Shown here in pieces: positions 18,569 through 26,047 of a stretch of DNA of 64,000 nucleotides. The position numbers and the translations under genes are program-made. Source of the DNA: UBA5189 sp040389445 (lineage in GTDB: Bacteria; Chloroflexota; Limnocylindria; Limnocylindrales; CSP1-4); the NCBI GenBank assembly GCA_040389445.1, contig JAZJZX010000010.1:1-64000 (forward strand). The letters are read 5' to 3'. Each line of letters opens with the position of its first letter. Position 1 is the stretch's first letter. A model generated the notes under the pieces. The model saw nothing but the letters and a program-made list of their open reading frames with translations. It was not told the DNA's origin and did not search any database.

Positions 18569-19501
18569 TCAAGCGATTCGACGGGTCGCGAAGCGACCGG
18601 ACATGCCCGGGACCCGCAAGGCCCGCGTGATCGCGACGCCGGCGATGATCACCGCGCCGCCCGCCAGCTGGGCCGGCTGGACCGCCTCCGACAGGAAGGC
18701 CGCCCCCAGCAGCACCGCGATGAACGGGACCAGGAACTGGAGGCCCGTGATCCGGGTCGGGCCGAGCAGTTTGATGGCGTGGAACACCACGACGTTCGCG
18801 ATACCGGCGGCGATGAGCGTGGAATAGGCAAACCCCGCCCATGCCCCGGGGCTGATGGATCCCCAGGGCGTTGCGGCCGCCTGGGCCAGCCCGATCGGGA
18901 GGAGCATCAGGCTGCCGCCGACCATCGCCCAGGCCGTGGTGCGGAGTGGCGAGTGGCGCACCAGGACCGGCGCGCCCCAGGACGAATAGATCGCCCAGCA
19001 GGCGGCAGCAAGCAGCGTCAGCCCATCACCGAACAGGGAGGCCCCAAGACCCAGGCCCGGCCCGCCAGCGACCACGATCCCTACGCCGGCGAAGGACACG
19101 AGCGCCCCGACGAGCTTGCGACGCGTGAGCACGTCAGACCCGGCAACGGACGCGAACAGCGCGGTGAAGACCGGGGTCGCGGCGATCAGGAAGGCCGAGT
19201 CGCCGGCCGGAATGGATTGCAGCGCCGTGGCCCAGAGCATCTGGTAGAGGCCGAAGCCGATGGCCCCCAGGCCGAGGATGGGCAGCACCTGGCGACGGGA
19301 CATCGCGATGGAGCCCTCCCGCCAGCGCAGCAGGCCGAGGAGCAGCAGGGCCGACAGCGAGAACCGGATCCACGCGAAGGCGATCGGCGGAATCTCGCGA
19401 TTCGCGCCCTTGACCACGATGAAGTTCGCCGCCCACGCGAGGACGACGACGAGAACCCCGAGTTCCGCGGCCCGGTGACCGGACAACCAGGCCCGGTTCA
19501 T
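18569..19501 (-). CDS. EamA/DMT-family transporter
   Basis: An inner-membrane carrier of about 310 residues with ten predicted helices in two EamA repeats, beginning AELGVLVVVLAWAANFIVVK. The family exports amino acids, nucleosides or other small metabolites; no substrate is evident. I place the start at the ATG at 19501, close to the first helix. A GTG at 19549 would add 16 polar residues and start inside a hairpin sequence. A second, only distantly similar EamA protein lies at 40606-41517. Confidence 0.82.
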   Translation of the reverse strand: MNRAWLSGHRAAELGVLVVVLAWAANFIVVKGANREIPPIAFAWIRFSLSALLLLGLLRWREGSIAMSRRQVLPILGLGAIGFGLYQMLWATALQSIPAGDSAFLIAATPVFTALFASVAGSDVLTRRKLVGALVSFAGVGIVVAGGPGLGLGASLFGDGLTLLAAACWAIYSSWGAPVLVRHSPLRTTAWAMVGGSLMLLPIGLAQAAATPWGSISPGAWAGFAYSTLIAAGIANVVVFHAIKLLGPTRITGLQFLVPFIAVLLGAAFLSEAVQPAQLAGGAVIIAGVAITRALRVPGMSGRFATRRIA

Positions 19502-19551
19502 CCAGGATCGACGCAGCCGGACCCCGCCGCCGGAGGGCGCGGAAAGCACGA

Positions 19552-19627
19552 CGCCCGCCGGGTTCCCGGCGGGCGCGTCGTTGGCGTCAGGCCCAGGCTG
19601 GTGCCCGGCGGGCGCGTCGTTGGCGTC
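19552..19627 (-). terminator. GC-rich hairpin plus 24-bp direct repeat, possible terminator
   Basis: Bases 19552-19562 and 19565-19575 form a perfect 11-bp stem around TT, between the end of the 51-residue membrane protein gene and the start of the EamA gene. The 24-base block 19565-19588 recurs at 19604-19627. There is no U-rich tract after the stem, only TTTCC on the minus strand, so termination is uncertain. Confidence 0.35.
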
Positions 19628-19647
19628 GGGCGCAGGCGGCTGATCGA

Positions 19648-19803
19648 TCAGGCGCCGTCCTGGTCAAGCTCGAGCGAATCCTCGTCGCCTTCTTCCGTGA
19701 GTTTCAGCCAGACGAACAGTCCGGCCAGCACGATCAGCGGGATGACGATGAGCGCGCCGAGGGTGATCCCCAGGGCAACGGCGACGGTCTTGAGAGCTCG
19801 CAT
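19648..19803 (-). CDS. 51-residue single-span membrane protein
   Basis: A very short gene with a strong ribosome binding site: GGAGGA lies eight bases before the ATG. The product, beginning MRALKTVAVALGITLGALI, has one membrane helix (about residues 6-33) followed by an acidic tail (EEGDEDSLELDQD). It follows the duplicated-domain protein gene by 25 bases on the same strand and is probably co-transcribed. I recognise no family; its size and layout resemble small membrane regulators or scaffold peptides. Confidence 0.65.
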   Translation of the reverse strand: MRALKTVAVALGITLGALIVIPLIVLAGLFVWLKLTEEGDEDSLELDQDGA

Positions 19804-19828
19804 GGCGATTTCCTCCGGTGCGGCAAGG

Positions 19829-20359
19829 TCAGGAACTGGCCGCCCCCTGCGGTCCAGTCGGGCGGGCGGGAATACGGAACGTGGGGCCCCGCGCGATGAG
19901 GCTTTCGACGTCGTCGCGCGTGAACTCGGCGAGCGCGTGGCGGGCACCGCCCTGCATCGCATGATGGAGACGCAGGACGAAGGCCCCATCCTGCTCGAAG
20001 AAGAAGATGTCCTTCGGTTTCTGCTCATCGATGTAGTGACCGATGACCCGGAAGGCATGCTCGTAGCGCCCGGGGGGCGGGAGTTCCACCTGCGGACCGG
20101 TGCCCCGGCGGGCCATGGACTCGTCCATGAACCGCCCGATGTCGTCGTCCAGGAAGGTCATGGTCTCCTTGGCCACCTGACCGACCGATTCGGACCACGT
20201 GCTCGTCGTCGCGCCGACATGGGCCAGCCCCTGCACGATGAACCCGTCGGGGGCCTCGAGGACGAGGACGTCCTTCATCCCGCGCTGGTCGAGGTAGGCG
20301 CCGATGGAACGGAGGACCTCTTCGAAGTCCTGGCGGGGGCTGCCGTCGTAGATCCGCAT
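19829..20359 (-). CDS. Conserved-looking protein with internal domain duplication, function unknown
   Basis: The 176-residue product contains two related segments of about 40 residues. Residues 9-45 read FEEVLRSIGAYLDQRGMKDV...FIVQGL and residues 97-135 read YEHAFRVIGHYIDEQKPKDI...FVLRL, so an ancestral unit was duplicated. No signal peptide or membrane helix is seen. It ends with a motif ESLIARGPTFRIP before a low-complexity tail. I do not recognise a named family. It heads a two-gene unit with the 51-residue membrane protein downstream. Confidence 0.7.
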   Translation of the reverse strand: MRIYDGSPRQDFEEVLRSIGAYLDQRGMKDVLVLEAPDGFIVQGLAHVGATTSTWSESVGQVAKETMTFLDDDIGRFMDESMARRGTGPQVELPPPGRYEHAFRVIGHYIDEQKPKDIFFFEQDGAFVLRLHHAMQGGARHALAEFTRDDVESLIARGPTFRIPARPTGPQGAASS

Positions 20360-20396
20360 GCCATCTCCCAGATGCGAGCAAGGGCTCGCGGCGGCG

Positions 20397-21362
20397 TCAG
20401 GAGCCGGTTGTCCGATCGTACAGGCCCGCCTGCTTCGCGCGCCGGTCGCTCACCCGGAACACGGCCACCGCGCCGAGTGTAGCGATGGCCCCGGTCACCA
20501 GCAAGGCGAGAACGATCTCCGCCGGTTCCGGCTGAGCGTGTCCGGTGATGCCCGCGAAGACGGAACCGGCGCCACCGATTGAACCGGGTCCGTTGGCGAA
20601 CAATGCCTCACGGACGCCCGCAATCCACCAGCTCAAGGGGATCAGCAGCCCGATCACCTGGCCGGGTGCCGGCAGCACGGCGAGCGGGAACACCGCACCG
20701 GCCACGAGGAACAGGGCGCCGGCGAACGCCTCCGGGTAGCTCCACGATTCCTGGCGCGTCTGGATGACGATCCCGGCCATCAGGAGGCCCAGGGCGATGA
20801 TCGAGCCGAGCCCGAGCACGAAGACCGCGACCAGGAGGGGCCAGTCGACGCCGGCCGGATCGAACGGCACGCCCAGCACCACGACTCCTGCGACCAGCGT
20901 GATCGCCGCGCCGGCAAGCCCGACGCCGAGCCTGGCCACCCCACGCCCGATGAGCACGGTCAAGAAATCGCTCGGGCTGACATACACGTACTTCAGGACG
21001 CGGTACCGCTCCCGGTCCTCGAGGATCGACCAGGCCAGCCCGGCGATACCGCTCACGACGAACGACCAGAGCGCGCTCCCCACCACGACGAACGATCGGA
21101 ATTCCCGGCCGGCCGACCCGCCGATGACCTCGAGCATGACCACGAGGATCAGCGCGGAGCTGACCGGCTTGGCGACCGAGTAGATGAAGAACAGGAACGG
21201 GTCCGTCCAGTTGGCCTCGAGCTGCCAGCCGAGGCGGACGGAGACGGCAAACGTCCGCAGGAAGTCACGCATGCCGCGTCCGTCCGCCTTCGATAGGTCG
21301 AATCGTGCCGGTGTCGCGGCCGGTGCCGGTGTCGCGGCCGGTGCCGGTGTCGCGGCCGTCAT
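20397..21362 (-). CDS. ABC-2 type transporter permease
   Basis: About 321 residues with six membrane helices in the ABC-2 exporter pattern: SVRLGWQLEANWTDPFLFFIYSV near the front and a C-terminal half ending IPLSWWIAGVREALF. It is the last gene of a six-gene leftward unit and overlaps the preceding permease as ATGA. The first 20 residues are repeats of PAPAAT encoded by an 18-bp DNA repeat. With the partner permease and ATPase it should form a heterodimeric exporter; the cargo (drug, lipid or glycan) is not evident. Confidence 0.85.
   Translation of the reverse strand: MTAATPAPAATPAPAATPARFDLSKADGRGMRDFLRTFAVSVRLGWQLEANWTDPFLFFIYSVAKPVSSALILVVMLEVIGGSAGREFRSFVVVGSALWSFVVSGIAGLAWSILEDRERYRVLKYVYVSPSDFLTVLIGRGVARLGVGLAGAAITLVAGVVVLGVPFDPAGVDWPLLVAVFVLGLGSIIALGLLMAGIVIQTRQESWSYPEAFAGALFLVAGAVFPLAVLPAPGQVIGLLIPLSWWIAGVREALFANGPGSIGGAGSVFAGITGHAQPEPAEIVLALLVTGAIATLGAVAVFRVSDRRAKQAGLYDRTTGS
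21305..21358 (-). repeat. 18-bp tandem repeat, three perfect copies, at a permease 5' end
   Basis: Units 21305-21322, 21323-21340 and 21341-21358 are identical and encode TPAPAA three times, directly after the start codon. The unit is a multiple of three. Confidence 0.85.
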
Positions 21363-22246
21363 TGCCAACGGACCGACAGGCGTCCGTCGCGCCGTGCCCG
21401 TCGCTCCATCGCCATCAGCATCCAGCGAGCGGCAAGGATCGAAACGACCGTCATCACGGCGAGGATCGCGACCTCGACGAGTGGCGCCGGCGTCCCGAGG
21501 GGAAACGCCGCGTCCGCGAACGCCAGCTGGCGCATCGCGTCGAGGCCGGTTGCGAGCGGGATGAACGTGACCGACAGGGCGCCGAGGAATCCGAGCCGGG
21601 CCACGGGGAAGTTGAGGCCGGAAACAAAGTAGACCGGCTCGGTCAGCATCTGACCCATATGCCATGCCTCGCGGCCCCAGACCAGGAACAGGCTTGCCAG
21701 CACCATTCCGAGTCCATAGAGCGCGCCGAGGGTCAGAACGAAGACAGCCAGCAGCAGCGCCCATTGATCGACCCTGAACGCGACCCCGAAGACGGTTCCC
21801 GAGATCAGCAGGACCGTCGCCGCCCGGGTCGAACTCATGACCATCCCTCCGAGAGCCATCCCGAAGAGGATCGACATGAAGTGCATCGGTGCCGCGAAAT
21901 ACAGCTCGAGGTTGCCCTGGCTCTTCTCCCACCAGAGCTGGTTGGCCATCATCCAGATCACGTTCAGCCAGAACGCGGTCAACGCGCCACCCAGCACCAC
22001 GAACCCGACGTACGCCGGGGGCGCGCCGATGGCCCGGTAGACGAACACGAACGCGGAGGTGGCCAGGAACGGGAGCAGGATCTCGAACAGCACCCACGAC
22101 GGTTCGCGCATCAACCCGATCACACGCGGATACGCCCGTCCGCGCACCGATCGGAGGTCGGTCATGAACTCCTGCCGGCGAGTCCAGTCGGCGGCCTCCC
22201 GCGGCCCGGCACCCGAGCGACCGATGAAGTCGACCTTGGCGGCCAT
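21359..22246 (-). CDS. ABC-2 type transporter permease
   Basis: A 295-residue integral membrane protein of the ABC-2 family with six helices, for example LFEILLPFLATSAFVFVYRA and the conserved LWWEKSQGNLELYFAAP loop. It starts at the ATG that overlaps the ATPase stop by one base (TGATG) and is followed by a second permease through an ATGA overlap. Two different permeases plus one ATPase indicate an exporter with a heterodimeric channel. Confidence 0.87.
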   Translation of the reverse strand: MAAKVDFIGRSGAGPREAADWTRRQEFMTDLRSVRGRAYPRVIGLMREPSWVLFEILLPFLATSAFVFVYRAIGAPPAYVGFVVLGGALTAFWLNVIWMMANQLWWEKSQGNLELYFAAPMHFMSILFGMALGGMVMSSTRAATVLLISGTVFGVAFRVDQWALLLAVFVLTLGALYGLGMVLASLFLVWGREAWHMGQMLTEPVYFVSGLNFPVARLGFLGALSVTFIPLATGLDAMRQLAFADAAFPLGTPAPLVEVAILAVMTVVSILAARWMLMAMERRARRDGRLSVRWQ

Positions 22247-23274
22247 CAGGCCGATGCCTCGGGCGCGTCCACATCGGACTCGGCGAACCCCCGGCCGACC
22301 AGCTCCACGAAGACGTCCTCGAGCGTCGGTTCGGACTTGCGGAGGCCCAGGATCTCCGATCCCATCCGAGCCAGGGCACCCACGACCTGCCCGAGGGCAC
22401 CGTCGTCCTCGAGGACGAGGTTCATGACCACCGTCTGGCGCGCTGACGCATCCGGCGTGGCGGCGGCCTCACTCGCGGAAACGACACCGGGGAGACTCGC
22501 GATGGCCACCGCGCCCCCGTCGAGGTGGTCCAGCTCCAGGCGAAAGATCGACTCTCGCTGGACCCGGCGCTTGAGCTCCCCCGGGGAACCGATGGCCAAG
22601 ATCCGACCCCGATCCACGATCGCGATGCGATCGCACAGCTCGTCCGCCTCGGCCATGTAGTGGGTGGTGATGAGGATCGTCCGGCCCGGCACGGCACGCT
22701 TCCAGTCGACGATCAACTCGCGCAGGGAACGAGCCGCTGAGACATCGAGCCCGAGCGTCGGTTCGTCCAGGAACAGGATCCAGGGGTCGTTGAGCAGCCC
22801 CCGCGCCAGGTTCATCTTCTGGCGCTGCCCGGTAGAAAGGGTGCTGACCCGCTGGAGGCGCTGCTCGGCCAGGCCGACCGCCTCGATCAGCTCGTCGACC
22901 CGGCGCCAGCCGTCACCCCCGGTCAGGCCGTAGAACTGGGTGAACATCCAGAGCTGCTCACGGACCGTGAGGATCCCGTACCCGGATTGCTCGCCGCCCG
23001 CGACCATGTTCATGATCCGACGGATCTTCTTCGTGTCCCGCTCGACATCGAAGCCAAAGACCCGGGCCTGGCCCGACGAGGGCAGCAGGAGCGTCGTGAG
23101 GATCTTGATGAGCGTGGTCTTGCCGGCGCCGTTCGGGCCGAGCAGGCCGAAGAATTCTCCTGGTTCCACCCGGAGATCGATCCCCTCGAGGGCAACGACG
23201 GGCGCGGGCTTGGCCGCGTAGACACGGCGAACCGCATCCACCTCGATCGCGAACGGCGGGATCGTTTCGTTCAT
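22246..23274 (-). CDS. ABC transporter ATP-binding protein
   Basis: The ATPase (about 342 residues) of the exporter encoded next to it. Walker A is GLLGPNGAGKTTLIKIL, the signature is LSTGQRQKMNLARGL (a slightly changed LSGGQ), Walker B is WILFLDEPTLGLD and the switch His is in ITTHYMAEADEL. A C-terminal extension of about 90 residues follows, as in daunorubicin-resistance type (DrrA-like) ATPases. ATG at 23274 overlaps the preceding stop by four bases. Confidence 0.92.
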   Translation of the reverse strand: MNETIPPFAIEVDAVRRVYAAKPAPVVALEGIDLRVEPGEFFGLLGPNGAGKTTLIKILTTLLLPSSGQARVFGFDVERDTKKIRRIMNMVAGGEQSGYGILTVREQLWMFTQFYGLTGGDGWRRVDELIEAVGLAEQRLQRVSTLSTGQRQKMNLARGLLNDPWILFLDEPTLGLDVSAARSLRELIVDWKRAVPGRTILITTHYMAEADELCDRIAIVDRGRILAIGSPGELKRRVQRESIFRLELDHLDGGAVAIASLPGVVSASEAAATPDASARQTVVMNLVLEDDGALGQVVGALARMGSEILGLRKSEPTLEDVFVELVGRGFAESDVDAPEASA

Positions 23275-24089
23275 GGCCGCGGGGGCCGCGGCAAGAAGCC
23301 GCTTGTCCGACGGGCGTAGTCCGCGTACCCGGGCCGCCGTTCGCCGATGGTCTGCTCGAGCAGTCCGGCACCGGATACGCGGATGAGCAGGATCGACATC
23401 AGGATCGGCCCGACCACGGTCCACCAGGCACCGGTCGACAGGGCGATCAGGAAGATGCCCCACCAGACGCAGAAGTCGCCGAAGTAGTTCGGGTGGCGGG
23501 TGTACCGCCAGAGGCCCCGATCCATCACCTGGCCGCGATTCTCGGGATCGCGCTTGAATGCCGCCAGCTGTTGGTCACCGATCGTTTCGAAGGCCAGGCC
23601 GACGGCCCACAGGACCAGGCCCGCGACCGCGACCGGTGACCACGGATCCAGGTCCAGGGCCAGGGTCGCGACCTGCGCCGGCAGGGAGACCACCCACGCG
23701 AGCCCAGCCTGCAGGAGAAAGACGACGAACAGGCTGATCAGGGGGAACCTGGACCCGAACCGTTCCCGCATGCGGACGTAGCGGAAGTCCTCGCCCTTGC
23801 CGATGTTTCGGCGAGCGAGGTGCACCGAAAGCCGCAGGCCCCAGATCGTGACCAGCACCGGCACGATCAAGGCGGTCGCGGGTGGATACGGTTCGGCGCA
23901 CTGCTCAGGAAGGCAGGCGGGCCCCTGGAGCAGCCACGAGCGGCTGTACTGCGTCCAGGTGATGGCGATGAAGGCCATCCCCCAGAACGGATCGACGATC
24001 GATGCGTCCCGAACGATCAGGGACACCAGCCAGAGACCGGTCATCAATCCGGCAACGACGACCAGGTTGCCGAGCAGGAGCTCGATCAT
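23271..24089 (-). CDS. DUF1295 (steroid 5-alpha-reductase-like) membrane protein
   Basis: A 272-residue polytopic membrane protein of the DUF1295 family, related in fold to steroid 5-alpha reductases and isoprenylcysteine methyltransferases. The family motif RYTRHPNYFGDFCVWWGIF near residue 205 and RRNIGKGEDFRYVRMRERFG are clear. A lipid-modifying reductase or methyltransferase role is plausible but unproven. It sits between psuG and the exporter genes with four-base overlaps on both sides, so it may act on the exporter cargo or simply share regulation. Confidence 0.85.
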   Translation of the reverse strand: MIELLLGNLVVVAGLMTGLWLVSLIVRDASIVDPFWGMAFIAITWTQYSRSWLLQGPACLPEQCAEPYPPATALIVPVLVTIWGLRLSVHLARRNIGKGEDFRYVRMRERFGSRFPLISLFVVFLLQAGLAWVVSLPAQVATLALDLDPWSPVAVAGLVLWAVGLAFETIGDQQLAAFKRDPENRGQVMDRGLWRYTRHPNYFGDFCVWWGIFLIALSTGAWWTVVGPILMSILLIRVSGAGLLEQTIGERRPGYADYARRTSGFLPRPPRP

Positions 24090-25045
24090 CGCGGCAGGTG
24101 CGCCAGCCAGAGCGCGATCTCGCCGGCCACCCGAGCGTCATTGATGATCAGGGCGGTGTTCGCGCGGATGGACGCGCCATCCGTGATCTCCGCAATCCGC
24201 GCCAGCAGCCAGGGCGTGAGCGCCGGACCGTGGATGCCGGCCTCGTCCGCCTCGCGCGCTGCCCGCTCCGCGACCGCGCGGGCCACGTCGTCGGGAAGGG
24301 CGACGTCGGTGGGGACCGGCACGCAGATCACGATCCCGCTCCCGAGGCCGAGCGCCAGGTGCGCCTCCGCAAGCGACGCCGCAGCCGCGACATCCGGGAC
24401 GCTCCACGGCGCCCGGATCCCCGCCGACCGAGCCGTGAATCCCGGCAGGTCCGCCTGACCCACGGCGACCACGGGAACCCCGCGCGTCTCGAGGACCTCG
24501 AGCGTGGCGGGGACGTCGAGGATGGCCTTCGGGCCGGCGCATACCACGACCATCGCCGTCTTCGCCAGCTCCTCGAGATCGGACGAGATGTCGAATGTCG
24601 GCGGGTGGAGGGCATCGGGGCCACCCAGTGCCCCGCGGTGGACGCCACCGATCCCGCCGGTGGCGAAGACGCTGATGCCGGCCGCATGCGCAGCGATCAT
24701 CGTGGCCGAGACCGTCGTCGCGGACCAGCCCTTCCGGGTCAGCGCTGCGGACAGGCTCGGGCGGGCCGCCTTCAGCACACTCCCCGACGGCGCCGTTGCC
24801 AGTTCCTCGAGCGCCGCGTCGTCCAGCCCGATGAGGATGCGCCCGTCGCGAATGGCGATCGTCGCCGGGACGGCGCCCGCCTCGCGAACCGCCGCCTCGG
24901 ACGCGCGGGCGACTTCCACGTTCTGGGGATACGGCAGGCCGTGACTGATGAGCGTGGATTCGAGTGCCACCACGGGCCGGCCGTTGGCCAGGGCGTGATC
25001 CACCTCGGGATGGATCAACAGTCGGTCGCGAACGGAAGCGGTCAT
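24086..25045 (-). CDS. psuG: Pseudouridine-5'-phosphate glycosidase
   Basis: PsuG splits the C-C glycosidic bond of pseudouridine 5'-phosphate into uracil and ribose 5-phosphate. The 319-residue product shows the family stretches VVALESTLISHGLPYPQN, PATIAIRDGRILIG, ATTVSATMIAAHAAGI and FATGGIGGVHRG. The start overlaps the stop of the upstream PfkB-type kinase gene as ATGA, and kinase-glycosidase pairs are the usual pseudouridine degradation arrangement. Confidence 0.93.
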   Translation of the reverse strand: MTASVRDRLLIHPEVDHALANGRPVVALESTLISHGLPYPQNVEVARASEAAVREAGAVPATIAIRDGRILIGLDDAALEELATAPSGSVLKAARPSLSAALTRKGWSATTVSATMIAAHAAGISVFATGGIGGVHRGALGGPDALHPPTFDISSDLEELAKTAMVVVCAGPKAILDVPATLEVLETRGVPVVAVGQADLPGFTARSAGIRAPWSVPDVAAAASLAEAHLALGLGSGIVICVPVPTDVALPDDVARAVAERAAREADEAGIHGPALTPWLLARIAEITDGASIRANTALIINDARVAGEIALWLAHLPR

Positions 25046-25998
25046 CCTGGCGGGAGCTCCTGCTTTGAGGCCGTGAGTTGTCGGGCCGCGGCTCGATGTC
25101 CCGCGACGGTTGCCCGATGCAGGGCATCGGGCGCGTGGCGGCCGGCCGCGCGGGCCGCCAGCCATCCGGTGATGAATCCCGCGCTGAAGGCATCGCCGGC
25201 CCCGGTCGTGTCGGCAGCCGAGACCTGCGGCGTGGCCACGTCGAAGCGAAGCGGCTCGTCGAAGCGAAGCGGCTCGTCGGCGCTCACGCGCGCGAGGACG
25301 CGGGCGCCCCGCGAACCCCGCTTGATCACCGCGATCGCGGCATGCTCGAGGATGCCGTCGCCGGCGTTCCGCCCGAGAAACGCCTCGACCTCGGCCTCGG
25401 TGGCGAACAGGACATCCGGCATCACCGAGGCGACCAGTTCGCGCGCCGCCCGACGCCCTTGTGCGAGCAGCGGGCCGATGGAGGAGAGATCCAGCGACAC
25501 CTGTGCATGCGACGTGGCGCGGGCCAGGGAAACCGCCGCCCGCGCGGCTGCCCCGATGGGCTCTCCCATCAACGAGTACGCAGGGATGTGGATCAGATCA
25601 AGGCGGGTGAACCACTCGGCCTTCAGATGATCCGGCCGGAGGGCGAGCGCCGCGCGACGATCCGCCACGAACGAGCGCTCCCCGCCCGGCGCGACCAGCA
25701 CGCCGACGCGGCCCGTGCGCTGACCCGGAATCCGCGCCGCCCGAACGCGGACGCCGTCGCCTTCCACCCTCGTCACGAGACTGCGTCCTGCGCCGTCGCG
25801 CCCGACGGCACACACGAGTTGCACGTCGACGCCCAGCCGCGCCAGCCAGCGAGCCGTATTCGCCGCCGATCCGCCCTGACGGATCCCCACGGTTCCCGGG
25901 ACGTCGGTGCCGATCTCGATGGCACGCTCCGGCGCCAGGACGACGTCGAGGACGAGGTCGCCGAGGACGAGCACGCGAGGCTTGTGGGCGATGGCCAT
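25042..25998 (-). CDS. psuK: PfkB-family carbohydrate kinase, probable pseudouridine kinase
   Basis: A 318-residue ribokinase-like enzyme. GGSAANTARWLARLG is the PfkB N-terminal signature and DTTGAGDAFSAGFITGW carries the catalytic Asp. Family alone does not fix the substrate; linkage to psuG by an ATGA overlap makes pseudouridine the best candidate, giving the two-step route to uracil and ribose 5-phosphate. An 18-bp tandem duplication inserts a second DEPLRF hexapeptide near residue 245. A TACCAT box lies six bases before the ATG, suggesting a leaderless mRNA for the whole six-gene unit. Confidence 0.82.
   Translation of the reverse strand: MAIAHKPRVLVLGDLVLDVVLAPERAIEIGTDVPGTVGIRQGGSAANTARWLARLGVDVQLVCAVGRDGAGRSLVTRVEGDGVRVRAARIPGQRTGRVGVLVAPGGERSFVADRRAALALRPDHLKAEWFTRLDLIHIPAYSLMGEPIGAAARAAVSLARATSHAQVSLDLSSIGPLLAQGRRAARELVASVMPDVLFATEAEVEAFLGRNAGDGILEHAAIAVIKRGSRGARVLARVSADEPLRFDEPLRFDVATPQVSAADTTGAGDAFSAGFITGWLAARAAGRHAPDALHRATVAGHRAAARQLTASKQELPPG
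25240..25275 (-). repeat. 18-bp tandem duplication within psuK
   Basis: Bases 25240-25257 and 25258-25275 are identical and encode DEPLRF twice in tandem, just before the ATP-binding region of the kinase. The frame is kept. Confidence 0.85.
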
Positions 25999-26004
25999 GT
26001 CGGC

Positions 26005-26038
26005 ATGGTATCGGTGTCGTGCCTCGCATTGGTACGAT
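26005..26038. promoter_or_regulatory. Divergent -10 boxes for psuK and tkt
   Basis: Only 49 bases separate the two divergent start codons. TACCAT on the minus strand (26005-26010) ends six bases before the psuK ATG, and TACGAT on the plus strand (26033-26038) ends nine bases before the tkt ATG. Neither gene has a Shine-Dalgarno sequence. The arrangement implies two leaderless transcripts starting within about 30 bases of each other, so polymerases would compete. Confidence 0.55.
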
Positions 26039-26047
26039 CACCCGACG

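Noticed and set aside
24002..25630. 542-codon rightward frame opposite psuG and psuK
   Set aside because: Shadow frame; both opposite-strand genes have complete family signatures and overlapping start/stop codons.
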